Under the pieces are notes generated by a model. It had not been told where the DNA came from. It made no database searches and was given only the letters and a program-made list of their open reading frames with translations. A stretch of 8,393 nucleotides of DNA from contig CAZOIK010000228.1 in assembly GCA_964579765.1 (NCBI GenBank), positions 1-8,393 of the forward strand. Reading direction: 5' to 3'. This document shows, in pieces, positions 1 to 6,460 of the stretch (positions are counted from its first letter, which is position 1; each line of letters starts with the position of its first letter). Made by a program: the position numbers and the translations under genes. The stretch is from DATNBT01 sp964579765 (GTDB lineage Bacteria; Acidobacteriota; Vicinamibacteria; Vicinamibacterales; CAVVIG01).

Positions 1-165
1 GTTGAAGCTGAAACCCGGCAGGTGGCCGTCGTAGAAGACGATCGGATGACGCAGATCGATGGGACGACGGTAGTAGGCGTCCTCCGGCAGCATGTCGAAC
101 AGGTCACGCGATCGCTTACGGTTGCGCCGGTACCACGACACGGCCGACGCGCGGTCGATGGTCAT
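1..165 (-). CDS. EgtB/SUMF1-like non-heme iron enzyme, N-terminal fragment (DinB-like domain)
   Basis: The first 55 codons of a minus-strand gene are present and remain open to the left edge, so the gene is cut by the window. The peptide reads WYRRNRKRSRDLFDML, then AYYRRPIDLRHPIVFYDGHL and PGFSFN. This matches the start of the DinB-like N-terminal domain in EgtB-type ergothioneine-synthesis enzymes and in the wider SUMF1/EgtB/PvdO iron-enzyme family. EgtB itself is an iron-dependent sulfoxide synthase joining a cysteine-containing thiol to trimethylhistidine. The His in DGHLPGF sits where EgtB proteins carry the first of their three iron-binding histidines; this placement is by eye. The ATG at 165-163 is preceded by AAGGA at a 6-nt spacing. 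The C-terminal catalytic FGE-like half lies outside, so an EgtB paralogue such as a selenoneine-type synthase cannot be excluded. Family is fairly sure; exact substrate is not. Confidence 0.8.
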   Translation of the reverse strand, partial: MTIDRASAVSWYRRNRKRSRDLFDMLPEDAYYRRPIDLRHPIVFYDGHLPGFSFN

Positions 166-171
166 GCCTGA

Positions 172-176
172 TCCTT
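172..176 (-). promoter_or_regulatory. Ribosome binding site of the EgtB-like gene
   Basis: On the minus strand this reads AAGGA, 6 nt before the ATG at 165-163. It is the clearest Shine-Dalgarno sequence in the window and supports the chosen start of the EgtB-like gene. Most other genes here have weak or no such motif. Confidence 0.6.
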
Positions 177-214
177 ATCCAAAAGTGTGTCGGCTGTGTA
201 GCGCGGTGTGGTGC

Positions 215-222
215 GATAAAAT
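215..222 (+). promoter_or_regulatory. Putative -10 box of the thiS operon (GATAAAAT)
   Basis: GATAAAAT is a distinct AT-rich island in the 80-bp divergent spacer between the EgtB-like gene and thiS. Its TAAAAT core (217-222) differs from TATAAT at one base. Transcription would begin near 229, leaving a leader of about 17 nt before the TTG start at 246. I find no convincing -35 hexamer at a 16-18 bp spacing. The same ten bases (GATAAAATGC) stand just before the Tat-exported propeller gene at 6444-6453, which supports a real promoter element. The leader is too short for a TPP riboswitch. Confidence 0.5.
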
Positions 223-245
223 GCGGTTTCACGCGGGTTGCACGC

Positions 246-446
246 TTGAAGATCACACTGAACGGCGATCCTTTCGACGCGCCGGGGCCGGTGAGCGTGG
301 CCGCCCTGCTCGAGTCGCTCGCGATCGACGCCCGCCGCGTCGCCGTCGAGCACAACCTCGTCATCGTCAAACGCACGGCGTTCGAGCAGACGGTCGTCCG
401 CGAGGGAGATACCGTCGAAATCGTCAACTTCGTGGGTGGTGGATAG
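246..446 (+). CDS. thiS: Sulfur carrier protein ThiS
   Basis: This 66-residue protein has the normal length and ubiquitin-like pattern of ThiS: an N-terminal [10 protein letters not shown] strand, a central helix with SVAALLESL, the [10 protein letters not shown] strand, and the ending [10 protein letters not shown]. In the family the C-terminal Gly-Gly is adenylated by a ThiF/MoeB-type enzyme, converted to a thiocarboxylate, and gives its sulfur to ThiG for the thiazole of thiamin. The start is TTG at 246; no in-frame ATG, GTG or TTG lies between it and the upstream promoter box, so a rare TTG start is well supported. thiG follows almost at once. No ThiF-like gene is in view, so the activating enzyme must be encoded elsewhere. 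Identification is firm because of length, ending and neighbour. Confidence 0.92.
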   Translation: MKITLNGDPFDAPGPVSVAALLESLAIDARRVAVEHNLVIVKRTAFEQTVVREGDTVEIVNFVGGG

Positions 447-450
447 CACT

Positions 451-1230
451 GTGGCATCCGATCAGCTGGTCATCGCGGGTAGAACGTTCCGGTCGCGGCT
501 CATCGTCGGCACGGGCAAGTACCCGTCGCACGCCGTCATGGCCAAGGCGCACGAGGCGTCTGGCGCCGACATGGTCACCGTAGCAGTCAGACGCGTGAAC
601 ATCTCCGACAGATCCAAGGAATCGCTCCTCGACTACATCGACACGTCGAAGATCTTCCTGCTGCCGAACACGGCCGGTTGCTACACCGCCGACGAGGCGG
701 TCCGCACCGCGCGGCTTGGCCGCGAAGCGGGGCTGTCGCACTGGGTGAAGCTCGAGGTGATCGGCGACGAACGCACGCTGTTCCCCGACAACGAACAACT
801 GATCGAGGCGACGCGCGTCCTGGTGCGCGACGGCTTCGTCGTGCTGCCTTACACGACCGACGATCCGGTGGTCTGCCGCAAGCTCGAGGACGCGGGCGCG
901 GCCGCGGTGATGCCGCTCGGTGCGCCGATCGGCTCTGGGCTCGGCATCCAGAATCCGAACAACATCCGCATCATCCGCGAGTTCGCGCGCGTGCCCGTCA
1001 TCGTTGACGCCGGCGTCGGCACGGCGTCGGACGCGACGTTCGCCATGGAGCTCGGCGCCGACGGCGTGCTGATGAACACGGCGATTGCGGGCGCGCAGGA
1101 TCCGGTGGCGATGGCCGAGGCGATGCGCTTCGCCGTCCACGCCGGACGGCTCGCCTATCTCGCCGGCCGCATCCCGCGGAAGCTGTACGCGACGGCAAGC
1201 AGCCCGGTCGAAGGGCTCGTGGGCCGGTGA
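451..1230 (+). CDS. thiG: Thiazole synthase ThiG
   Basis: ThiG is a cytoplasmic (beta/alpha)8-barrel enzyme that builds the thiazole phosphate of thiamin from deoxyxylulose 5-phosphate, dehydroglycine (or iminoglycine) and sulfur carried by ThiS. With the GTG at 451 the protein has 259 residues, normal for the family. Recognisable blocks are GTGKYPS near residue 20, LLPNTAG at 70-76, WVKLEVIG with the Schiff-base lysine at K100, [12 protein letters not shown], the phosphate-binding [42 protein letters not shown] and the ending [13 protein letters not shown] codons at 436 and 439 are also in frame but would overlap thiS. The 451 start fits known ThiG N-termini and has a GGTGGA-like motif just upstream. 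It follows thiS by 4 bp and overlaps the next gene at GTGA (1227-1230). No residue looks damaged. Confidence 0.95.
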   Translation: MASDQLVIAGRTFRSRLIVGTGKYPSHAVMAKAHEASGADMVTVAVRRVNISDRSKESLLDYIDTSKIFLLPNTAGCYTADEAVRTARLGREAGLSHWVKLEVIGDERTLFPDNEQLIEATRVLVRDGFVVLPYTTDDPVVCRKLEDAGAAAVMPLGAPIGSGLGIQNPNNIRIIREFARVPVIVDAGVGTASDATFAMELGADGVLMNTAIAGAQDPVAMAEAMRFAVHAGRLAYLAGRIPRKLYATASSPVEGLVGR

Positions 1231-1703
1231 ACGTGGAGCGCGCCGCCGCGAGCCGCGCGTTCGAGGACGCGATCCTCAGGCTCGAAACCGCCCTGTCAAC
1301 GATCGAGGCCGCGCTGTCCGCACCTGCCTCGGGCGAAGAGGCGGCGCATCTGGCTGCGCTCGATCAGCTTGCGGCCGACGCGGCGCCTCTCCTGAGGAAG
1401 CAGCAGGCGCTCAACGCCGCGCTCGTGAAGGAAATGCGTCACCAGCGCACGATTCAGCGCGCCGTCCTCGAGCTCATCCGCGCGCAGAGCGCGCTCGTCG
1501 AGTTTCTCCGCACGATCAAGCCGTACGTGGACACGCGCAACTTCGCCGACGTCCTCCGGGCGATCGCCGACGAGGACCTCAAGCGATCGGACGCGCTGCT
1601 CGCGCGCGACCGCCGGCGCGAACTGCAGCTGACGGACATCGACGCCGAGCTCACCGCCATCCGCGCCCGGCTCGACGAGCTGCAGCGCGCGCTCGCCTCG
1701 TGA
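1227..1703 (+). CDS. 158-residue alpha-helical coiled-coil protein of unknown function
   Basis: I do not recognise this gene. The product is 158 residues, very rich in Ala, Leu, Arg and Glu, with no cysteine, no membrane segment and no export signal, so it is probably cytoplasmic. Helical, heptad-like stretches appear at about 4-31, 40-96 and 111-156, broken by a SAPASGEEA turn (31-39) and an [10 protein letters not shown] segment (98-107). The overall picture is a helical bundle or antiparallel coiled coil. The GTG start at 1227 overlaps the thiG stop in GTGA, with AAGGG at 1211-1215 as a possible distant Shine-Dalgarno. Its own stop overlaps the GTG of the ligase gene in the same way. Position and coupling make it a real gene. 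A scaffold or regulator of the downstream membrane enzyme is possible but only a guess. Confidence 0.78.
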   Translation: MNVERAAASRAFEDAILRLETALSTIEAALSAPASGEEAAHLAALDQLAADAAPLLRKQQALNAALVKEMRHQRTIQRAVLELIRAQSALVEFLRTIKPYVDTRNFADVLRAIADEDLKRSDALLARDRRRELQLTDIDAELTAIRARLDELQRALAS

Positions 1704-3727
1704 TCGATCTCGCAGCGCCGGCGCGCCGCACTGACACGCGCGCGCTGGCCAGAGTCGCGCTGGCCGCCGTCCCCGCGGCGGCGCTCCTCGTCGCGCTCGT
1801 CTCGCACGGCACGCCGCTCGTTGCCCGCCTCGTGATCGTCGTCGTGTCCGGCGTGACGTTCTGGGATCCCGCCGCGGGTCTTCTGTGCGCCGCCGGCTTC
1901 GCGCCGCTCGGCGGGTTCATCGCCGCGCTGGACGGCATGGGCGACTTCCGGTTGACGGAGGTCATCCTCGTCTCCTTTATCGCGGCGTGGCTGGTTCGTT
2001 TGCCGTCACGCGAGGCTGATCGGGGACCGCGGCTCCCGCGCTACGCGTGGGGAGCCGCCTGGCTCTTCTCCGTCCTCATTCTCAGCCTGGCGGCCGCGAT
2101 TGGCCGGCAGCTCCTTCGCCATCCCGACGCGCTGCGCACCGACCTCACAACCGTTGCGCTGCACTACTTCGGGTACGCCGATCCGACGGGCTTCGCCGAC
2201 TGCGCGCGCATCTTGGAGGGCTTTGCGATCGTCGGCGCGGTGCTGGGGATCTTCCGCCGGCGGCCGTCGCTTGCGCGCTCGCTGCCCGTCGCACTGGCGC
2301 TCTCGGCGCTCGCGGCAGCCGCCGCGAGCGTGCTGCTGTCGTTCGGCATCGGTCCGCAGCGCGTCCTGGCGCGCGAAGCTGTCCTCGGCTATCGCTTCGC
2401 CGCGCATGTCGTGGACGTGAACGCGGCCGGGTCGCACTTCGCGATGGTGCTCTGTCTCGCGCTCGGCATGGTACTGCGCGAGCGCGGCAGACGCCGTACA
2501 TTCTGGATCGTGAGTGCGGGCGCGTGCGCGCTTGGACTCTGGATGAGCCACTCGCGCAGCGCCGAAGCGGCGGCGGGGCTGGTTATTCCTTCCGCGTTTC
2601 TGTGGGCGAAGACGGCGACGTGGCCAAGAGCTAGGCGAGCTGCGGTGATCGGTAGCGTCCTCGGCGTGCTGATTGTCTTCGGCATCGTGCGCGCGTGGCA
2701 GATCGAGCGAGACCCGACGTACACGGCGTCTGGATTCCGGCAGCAGTTCGTGATGTCGAGCTTCCGCGTCATCGGCACCCACCCCTATCTCGGTATCGGC
2801 GTCGGCCGGTACTATCGCGACTCGCCGAACTTCCTGACGCCGCAGCTCGCGTGGTCGTACGGATCGGAGAACGCGCACAACAACTTCCTCGAGATCACGA
2901 CCGAAGCCGGCATCATCGGCTTCTTCGTGTACGCCGCGTTCTTCGTCGGCGCCTTCGGCCTCGCGTTCGTCGCGCTTGCACGCGACCCGCACGATTGGCG
3001 CCTGCTCGGCGCGACCGCTGGCCTCGTCGCGTTCCTCGGCACCTGTCTGATGGGACATCCGCTGCTCGTGCCGGAGGTCGCGGCCGCATTCTTCACACAG
3101 CTCGCGCTGGCCGCCGCGCTGGGCGGGTCGTCGTTACTGAACGATGCGGAATCGAGTGGCCGGCTTCAGCCGGCGACGGAGGGATCGCGCGAACGTCCGG
3201 CTAACATCGGACGCTACGAGGCGATTGTTGCGGTGGGAACGATTGCGTTCGCGGTGCTACCGATCTGGTTGAACGAGCGGCCGCTCGTACCGGTGCACCT
3301 CGAAGAAGTGGACGGGATGTACTACGACGGCGGCGGCATCGCCGAGGGCGTGCCATACCGCTGGACGCGGCAGTACGCGAGCCTCTTCCCTGACGCGGAC
3401 TGGCGCGTCATCGAGATCCCGCTGCGCGCGCCGAGCAGCGGCCTCATCGGCGACCAGATCGTCGTCGACATCACGTCGTCCGGCAGGCAGATCGCGCGCG
3501 CGATTGTCGGCCCAGCCTGGTCGAGCGTCGTGCTCACGCTGCCCTCGCCGGAGCCGCCGCTCCTGAAGAACCGCGTCAACCTGTTCGTCAATCACACCGC
3601 GCGCGTGTCGGACTTCACGCCGGGCAGCACGGACAACCGCGTGGTCGGCATCCAGGTGGGCGACATCAGGATTCTTCGCGTGGCGTGGGACTTTGTGCCT
3701 AAACCTGGCGGGACTCCACCGGAGTAG
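1700..3727 (+). CDS. O-antigen ligase/polymerase-family membrane protein with extra C-terminal domain
   Basis: This 675-residue protein is an inner-membrane WaaL/Wzy-type protein. That family joins polyisoprenol-linked glycans to an acceptor, or polymerises repeat units, on the periplasmic face. About a dozen hydrophobic segments fill residues 18-330 and 403-475. Between them is a long hydrophilic loop (about 332-402) with HPYLGIGVGRYY and then ENAHNNFLEITTEAG. H393 in this last motif matches the family's conserved loop histidine, and SHSRS (283-287) is the other typical block. After a polar linker (480-505) comes another hydrophobic segment (507-524) and a soluble beta-rich region (525-675), which lengthens it beyond the usual 400-450 residues. 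The GTG at 1700 overlaps the previous stop (GTGA), which argues against any longer frame. The 3' end overlaps the convergent symporter gene. Ligase versus polymerase cannot be decided. Confidence 0.85.
   Translation: MIDLAAPARRTDTRALARVALAAVPAAALLVALVSHGTPLVARLVIVVVSGVTFWDPAAGLLCAAGFAPLGGFIAALDGMGDFRLTEVILVSFIAAWLVRLPSREADRGPRLPRYAWGAAWLFSVLILSLAAAIGRQLLRHPDALRTDLTTVALHYFGYADPTGFADCARILEGFAIVGAVLGIFRRRPSLARSLPVALALSALAAAAASVLLSFGIGPQRVLAREAVLGYRFAAHVVDVNAAGSHFAMVLCLALGMVLRERGRRRTFWIVSAGACALGLWMSHSRSAEAAAGLVIPSAFLWAKTATWPRARRAAVIGSVLGVLIVFGIVRAWQIERDPTYTASGFRQQFVMSSFRVIGTHPYLGIGVGRYYRDSPNFLTPQLAWSYGSENAHNNFLEITTEAGIIGFFVYAAFFVGAFGLAFVALARDPHDWRLLGATAGLVAFLGTCLMGHPLLVPEVAAAFFTQLALAAALGGSSLLNDAESSGRLQPATEGSRERPANIGRYEAIVAVGTIAFAVLPIWLNERPLVPVHLEEVDGMYYDGGGIAEGVPYRWTRQYASLFPDADWRVIEIPLRAPSSGLIGDQIVVDITSSGRQIARAIVGPAWSSVVLTLPSPEPPLLKNRVNLFVNHTARVSDFTPGSTDNRVVGIQVGDIRILRVAWDFVPKPGGTPPE
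3159..3174. repeat. Perfect inverted repeat, REP-like (GCCGGC-TTCA-GCCGGC)
   Basis: Two GCCGGC arms flank a TTCA loop, giving a 6-bp GC-only hairpin. It lies inside the ligase gene where the protein is a polar linker between membrane segments (around residues 487-492). The shape resembles the core of small palindromic interspersed repeats, but only one copy is in the window, so this could be a chance palindrome in GC-rich DNA. Confidence 0.35.
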
Positions 3728-5267
3728 CCATCACGCTCCACCACGTCAGTTCGAGCGCGCGCGTGCTCGGACGCCCAGGCACGAGGCGCGACCAGGCGAC
3801 GCCGACGGCCAGCGTAGCGGCGAAGCCGAGCGTTGATGGCCACATGAAGCCGATCCGGCTGAGATACGCCACGTAGTAGCTCGTGATCGATCCGGCGATC
3901 CCCGCAATCAGCGCGGCGCTGCTCGTCGCCCGCCGGTTGAACATCGCGAGCACGTAGATCCCAAACAGCGGGCCGCTGAACGCGTTAATCAGCTTGTTGG
4001 CGATCTCGAGCAACGAGCCGATCCTCGACACGTTCATCGCGAGCAGCGTGCCGAGCACGCCGAAGCCCGCCGTCGCGAGCCGCGAGACGAAGACGTCGCC
4101 GGCATCGCTCGTGGACGTGCGCTCCGTTTCCCGTCCGCGGATCAGCCGGTTGTAGATGTCGATGACCAGCACCGACGTGCACGAGTTGATCGCCGAATCG
4201 ACGCTCGACAGCGACGCCGCCATGATCGACGCGATCACCAGGCCGACGATGCCCGCGGGAAACGTCAGCGACATGAAGTACGGGAGGATCTTGTCGGTGG
4301 CGAAGTCCGCCGGCAGCGGACGCGACTGGAAGAACGCGAACAGCGCCAGCCCGACGAACGACAGCGCGAACATCCAGATGGCGTCGCCCGCCGCGTTGAC
4401 GATGAACGCCTGCCGCGCGTCCTTGAGGGACTTCGTCGTCTGCAGGCGCTGCACCATGATCTGGTCGGAGGTGTACGACGCCATCCGCCCGACCACCATC
4501 GACAACATGATCGAGACGACGTTGATCGGCTGGAAGAAGAACGCCTGCACGCGAGCGACGAACCCGCCCGCGCCGAGATCGACGGGCGCAATCGCCGACG
4601 TCTTCCCCGCCGCGCTCGCGATGTCCCAGATTCTGGAGAACCCGCCGTGCACCGATGCAGCGGCGATCGCCACCACGGCCGCCAGTCCGCCGAACCGCAC
4701 GCAGAACTGCGCCACGTCGTTCCAGATCACCGCCTCGATGCCGCCGAGCGCGGTGTAGAGCGTCACGATGACGCCGAGGCCGAGCACCAGTGCCGTCACC
4801 GGAATCCGATCGCCGGTGGCCGTCGAGATGGCGAGCGAGGGCACATAGATGGCCGTCGCCATCCAGCCGAGGCGCCAGACGATGAAGATGACGGCCGCCA
4901 GCGCACGGACGCGGACGTCGAACCGCGCCTCGAGGTACTCGTACGCAGTGAAGTAGTTCAACCGCCGATAGAACGGCAGCGTGACCTTCGAGACCCAGGG
5001 ATACAGCACGATCCACGAACTGGTGCCGATGAGCAGGATCAGGCCGTACTTGATCGTCGCCGACGGCTGCATCAAGTAGTCGATCGCGCTGTCGAGCGCC
5101 GCCATCAGCGAGAGGCCGACCGGCAGCCACGCCATCGACTGCTTCGCGAGGAAGTACTCGTCGAGGCTCTTCTGCCGTCGTGAGAAGTAGAAGCCGACGG
5201 CCGAGAGCATCACCAGATATGCGACGATGATGAGGATGTCGAGCGGATGCAGCGAGGTCTGAATCAT
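3699..5267 (-). CDS. Sodium:solute symporter family (SSS) transporter
   Basis: The product has 522 residues and about 13 hydrophobic helices, the normal size and topology for the SSS family of LeuT-fold, Na+-driven importers. Visible family marks are RRQKSLDEYFLAKQSMAWLP after the first helix (30-49), TALGGIEAVIWNDV (172-185), DQIMVQRLQTTKSLKDA (268-284), and MAASLSSVDSAINS (349-362) followed by VIDIYNRL. In studied members the paired serines of that last block (here S354/S355) help form the Na2 site. SSS members carry sugars, sialic acid, amino acids, carboxylates or vitamins, and I cannot choose among these. The ATG at 5267-5265 overlaps the upstream lipoprotein stop in ATGA, so translation is probably coupled, and it lacks a clear Shine-Dalgarno. 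D59 and D63 inside the first core helix are unusual. The 3' end overlaps the convergent ligase gene. Confidence 0.9.
   Translation of the reverse strand: MIQTSLHPLDILIIVAYLVMLSAVGFYFSRRQKSLDEYFLAKQSMAWLPVGLSLMAALDSAIDYLMQPSATIKYGLILLIGTSSWIVLYPWVSKVTLPFYRRLNYFTAYEYLEARFDVRVRALAAVIFIVWRLGWMATAIYVPSLAISTATGDRIPVTALVLGLGVIVTLYTALGGIEAVIWNDVAQFCVRFGGLAAVVAIAAASVHGGFSRIWDIASAAGKTSAIAPVDLGAGGFVARVQAFFFQPINVVSIMLSMVVGRMASYTSDQIMVQRLQTTKSLKDARQAFIVNAAGDAIWMFALSFVGLALFAFFQSRPLPADFATDKILPYFMSLTFPAGIVGLVIASIMAASLSSVDSAINSCTSVLVIDIYNRLIRGRETERTSTSDAGDVFVSRLATAGFGVLGTLLAMNVSRIGSLLEIANKLINAFSGPLFGIYVLAMFNRRATSSAALIAGIAGSITSYYVAYLSRIGFMWPSTLGFAATLAVGVAWSRLVPGRPSTRALELTWWSVMATPVESRQV
3713..3725. repeat. Short inverted repeat in a convergent stop overlap (ACTCC-ACC-GGAGT)
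   Basis: A perfect 5-bp stem with a 3-nt loop ends at the first base of the ligase TAG (3725-3727) and lies inside the 29-bp tail-to-tail overlap with the symporter gene. There is no T-tract on either side, so it is not a typical intrinsic terminator. It may be a weak two-way stop or pause signal, or chance. It is the only hairpin I see at this junction. Confidence 0.3.
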
Positions 5268-6436
5268 GTGAGGGACCCGTAGGTCAGCAAAGCGTCTTCG
5301 AGCCAGACCATCCAGCGCGCGGCCCAGCGCGTCGCCGCCGTTCGGGCGGGGCCGGGGTCGAGCGTCGCGCCGTTGTTGCTCCGATCGAGATCGAGCAGGA
5401 GGACGCGGTCGGGATCGACTTCCGCGGAGCGCGCGCGCGACCGGCTCCGGTACTCGAACGTCTTCTGGCGCGCGCGGCCGTCCCATGTATCGCGCACCAC
5501 CGAGCCGTCCTCGAACGTCGTCTGCACCGTGATGCCGCGCCCGTGCTCGAACGGCGACGCCGCATCGTCGGTCGCGCCGCTGAAGACCGCGTCACCAAAC
5601 CGGCCGACGTCGACCGTCGTGCGGAACGCTCCGTCCGGCGCCGGCCGCGTGTCGATCCCCTCGATCCCGTAGTCGAAGATGCCCGTGCTCTTCAGCGTCC
5701 CGTTGAACAGCCATGACAGGTCCTGGCCGCTGACCCGCGACGCGAGCCTGGCGAAGTCGTCGAGCGTCGGCCGCGTGCCTGACGGCGTGCTCGCGAACTC
5801 TGCCAGGATCGCGTCGAACACGGGCCGGCCGATCCACCGTTCGAGCGTGCCGAGCGTCAGGAGCACTTTTGCCGCGAGCGGCTTCCCGCTCGCGGCGCGC
5901 GGATCGATACGATAAGCGTCGACCGGGTCGCCCTCGTCCTCGACGCGGAACTGGACGCGCAGCGCGTACGGAACGAACCCGCCAAAAAACCTCATCTCGG
6001 CCCGCGACCGATACACGGCGAGATACCGCTCGTCCACGATGCGCGACACGGCCCGCCGCGCGGAGTACTCCACGAGCCCGTCGACGAACCATGCCGGCAG
6101 TTCGCGTGTGTCCACGACCCGCTCCCAATACGTGCGGCTCAGCGGACGTGCGACGGCATACTCGGGCGCCATCGCCGCAGGCGCCGACCACCACGGCGTC
6201 GGATCCGCCGTGACCGAAACGGTCGCGTCCGGAAACGGCGCGAGCCAGGTGCCGAGGACCTTCAACGTGGTGAACGCCGCCTGCTCGTACCGGTCGCCGT
6301 CGCGCGCATGTCCCGGCGCGGCGAGGATGGTCACGTCGACGCGCGGAAGCCCCTCGACGGCGAACGTGCTTCGGCGTTCCAGGGGAGCCGTACCGCATGC
6401 GCCGACGGCCAGCGCAAGCGCGGCCGTGAGGATCAC
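5264..6436 (-). CDS. Lipoprotein related to M1 aminopeptidases, zinc motif lost
   Basis: With the GTG at 6436-6434 the product is 390 residues. Residues 1-13 are hydrophobic and end in the lipobox VGA-C14, so this is probably an exported lipoprotein. The body resembles the peptidase and helical parts of M1 (gluzincin) aminopeptidases: LPAWFVDGLVEYSARR (113-128) matches the family's WLNEGFAEY block, and SGQDLSWLFNGTLKSTGIFDY (236-256) matches its SGQDLSWFF...TG..DY block. The ending ATRWAARWMVWLEDALLTY also resembles acidobacterial M1-like proteins I recall. The HExxH motif is absent: S100-R-T-Y-W104 lies exactly 18 residues before the retained E123. I infer a non-catalytic or altered protein, perhaps a binding or chaperone role. 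The start is uncertain: the signal is short and lacks basic residues, and an ATT 21 bp upstream would add an arginine. It overlaps the symporter gene by ATGA. Confidence 0.75.
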   Translation of the reverse strand: MILTAALALAVGACGTAPLERRSTFAVEGLPRVDVTILAAPGHARDGDRYEQAAFTTLKVLGTWLAPFPDATVSVTADPTPWWSAPAAMAPEYAVARPLSRTYWERVVDTRELPAWFVDGLVEYSARRAVSRIVDERYLAVYRSRAEMRFFGGFVPYALRVQFRVEDEGDPVDAYRIDPRAASGKPLAAKVLLTLGTLERWIGRPVFDAILAEFASTPSGTRPTLDDFARLASRVSGQDLSWLFNGTLKSTGIFDYGIEGIDTRPAPDGAFRTTVDVGRFGDAVFSGATDDAASPFEHGRGITVQTTFEDGSVVRDTWDGRARQKTFEYRSRSRARSAEVDPDRVLLLDLDRSNNGATLDPGPARTAATRWAARWMVWLEDALLTYGSLT

Positions 6437-6443
6437 GCGCGCT

Positions 6444-6451
6444 GATAAAAT
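6444..6451 (+). promoter_or_regulatory. Putative -10 box of the Tat-exported propeller gene (GATAAAAT)
   Basis: This lies in the 24-bp spacer between the divergent lipoprotein and propeller genes. The TAAAAT core (6446-6451) ends 9 bp before the GTG start at 6461. Transcription would begin near 6458, giving a leaderless or nearly leaderless mRNA. The ten bases GATAAAATGC are identical to those at 215-224 before thiS. No good -35 hexamer is visible. Such a short spacer means that any protein bound here could affect both genes. Confidence 0.5.
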
Positions 6452-6460
6452 GCTCGTGGC

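Noticed and set aside
166..245. Possible TPP riboswitch: CCTGATCCTTATCC near 167-180 loosely recalls a thi-box.
   Set aside because: It lies upstream of the predicted promoter box, the paired helices are missing, and the spacer is too short for the aptamer.
1085..1699. Upstream extension of the ligase reading frame through thiG and the coiled-coil gene.
   Set aside because: This part overlaps two well-supported genes in other frames, reads as Arg/Ala-rich non-membrane sequence, and the GTG at 1700 is a natural coupled start.
2006..3058. 350-residue open frame on the minus strand opposite the ligase.
   Set aside because: Arg/Glu/Ala-rich shadow of GC-rich coding DNA; the plus-strand protein has clear membrane segments and family motifs.
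3985..5130. 381-residue open frame in another minus-strand phase within the symporter gene.
   Set aside because: Arg/His/Gly-rich low-complexity shadow; the symporter phase carries the SSS signatures.
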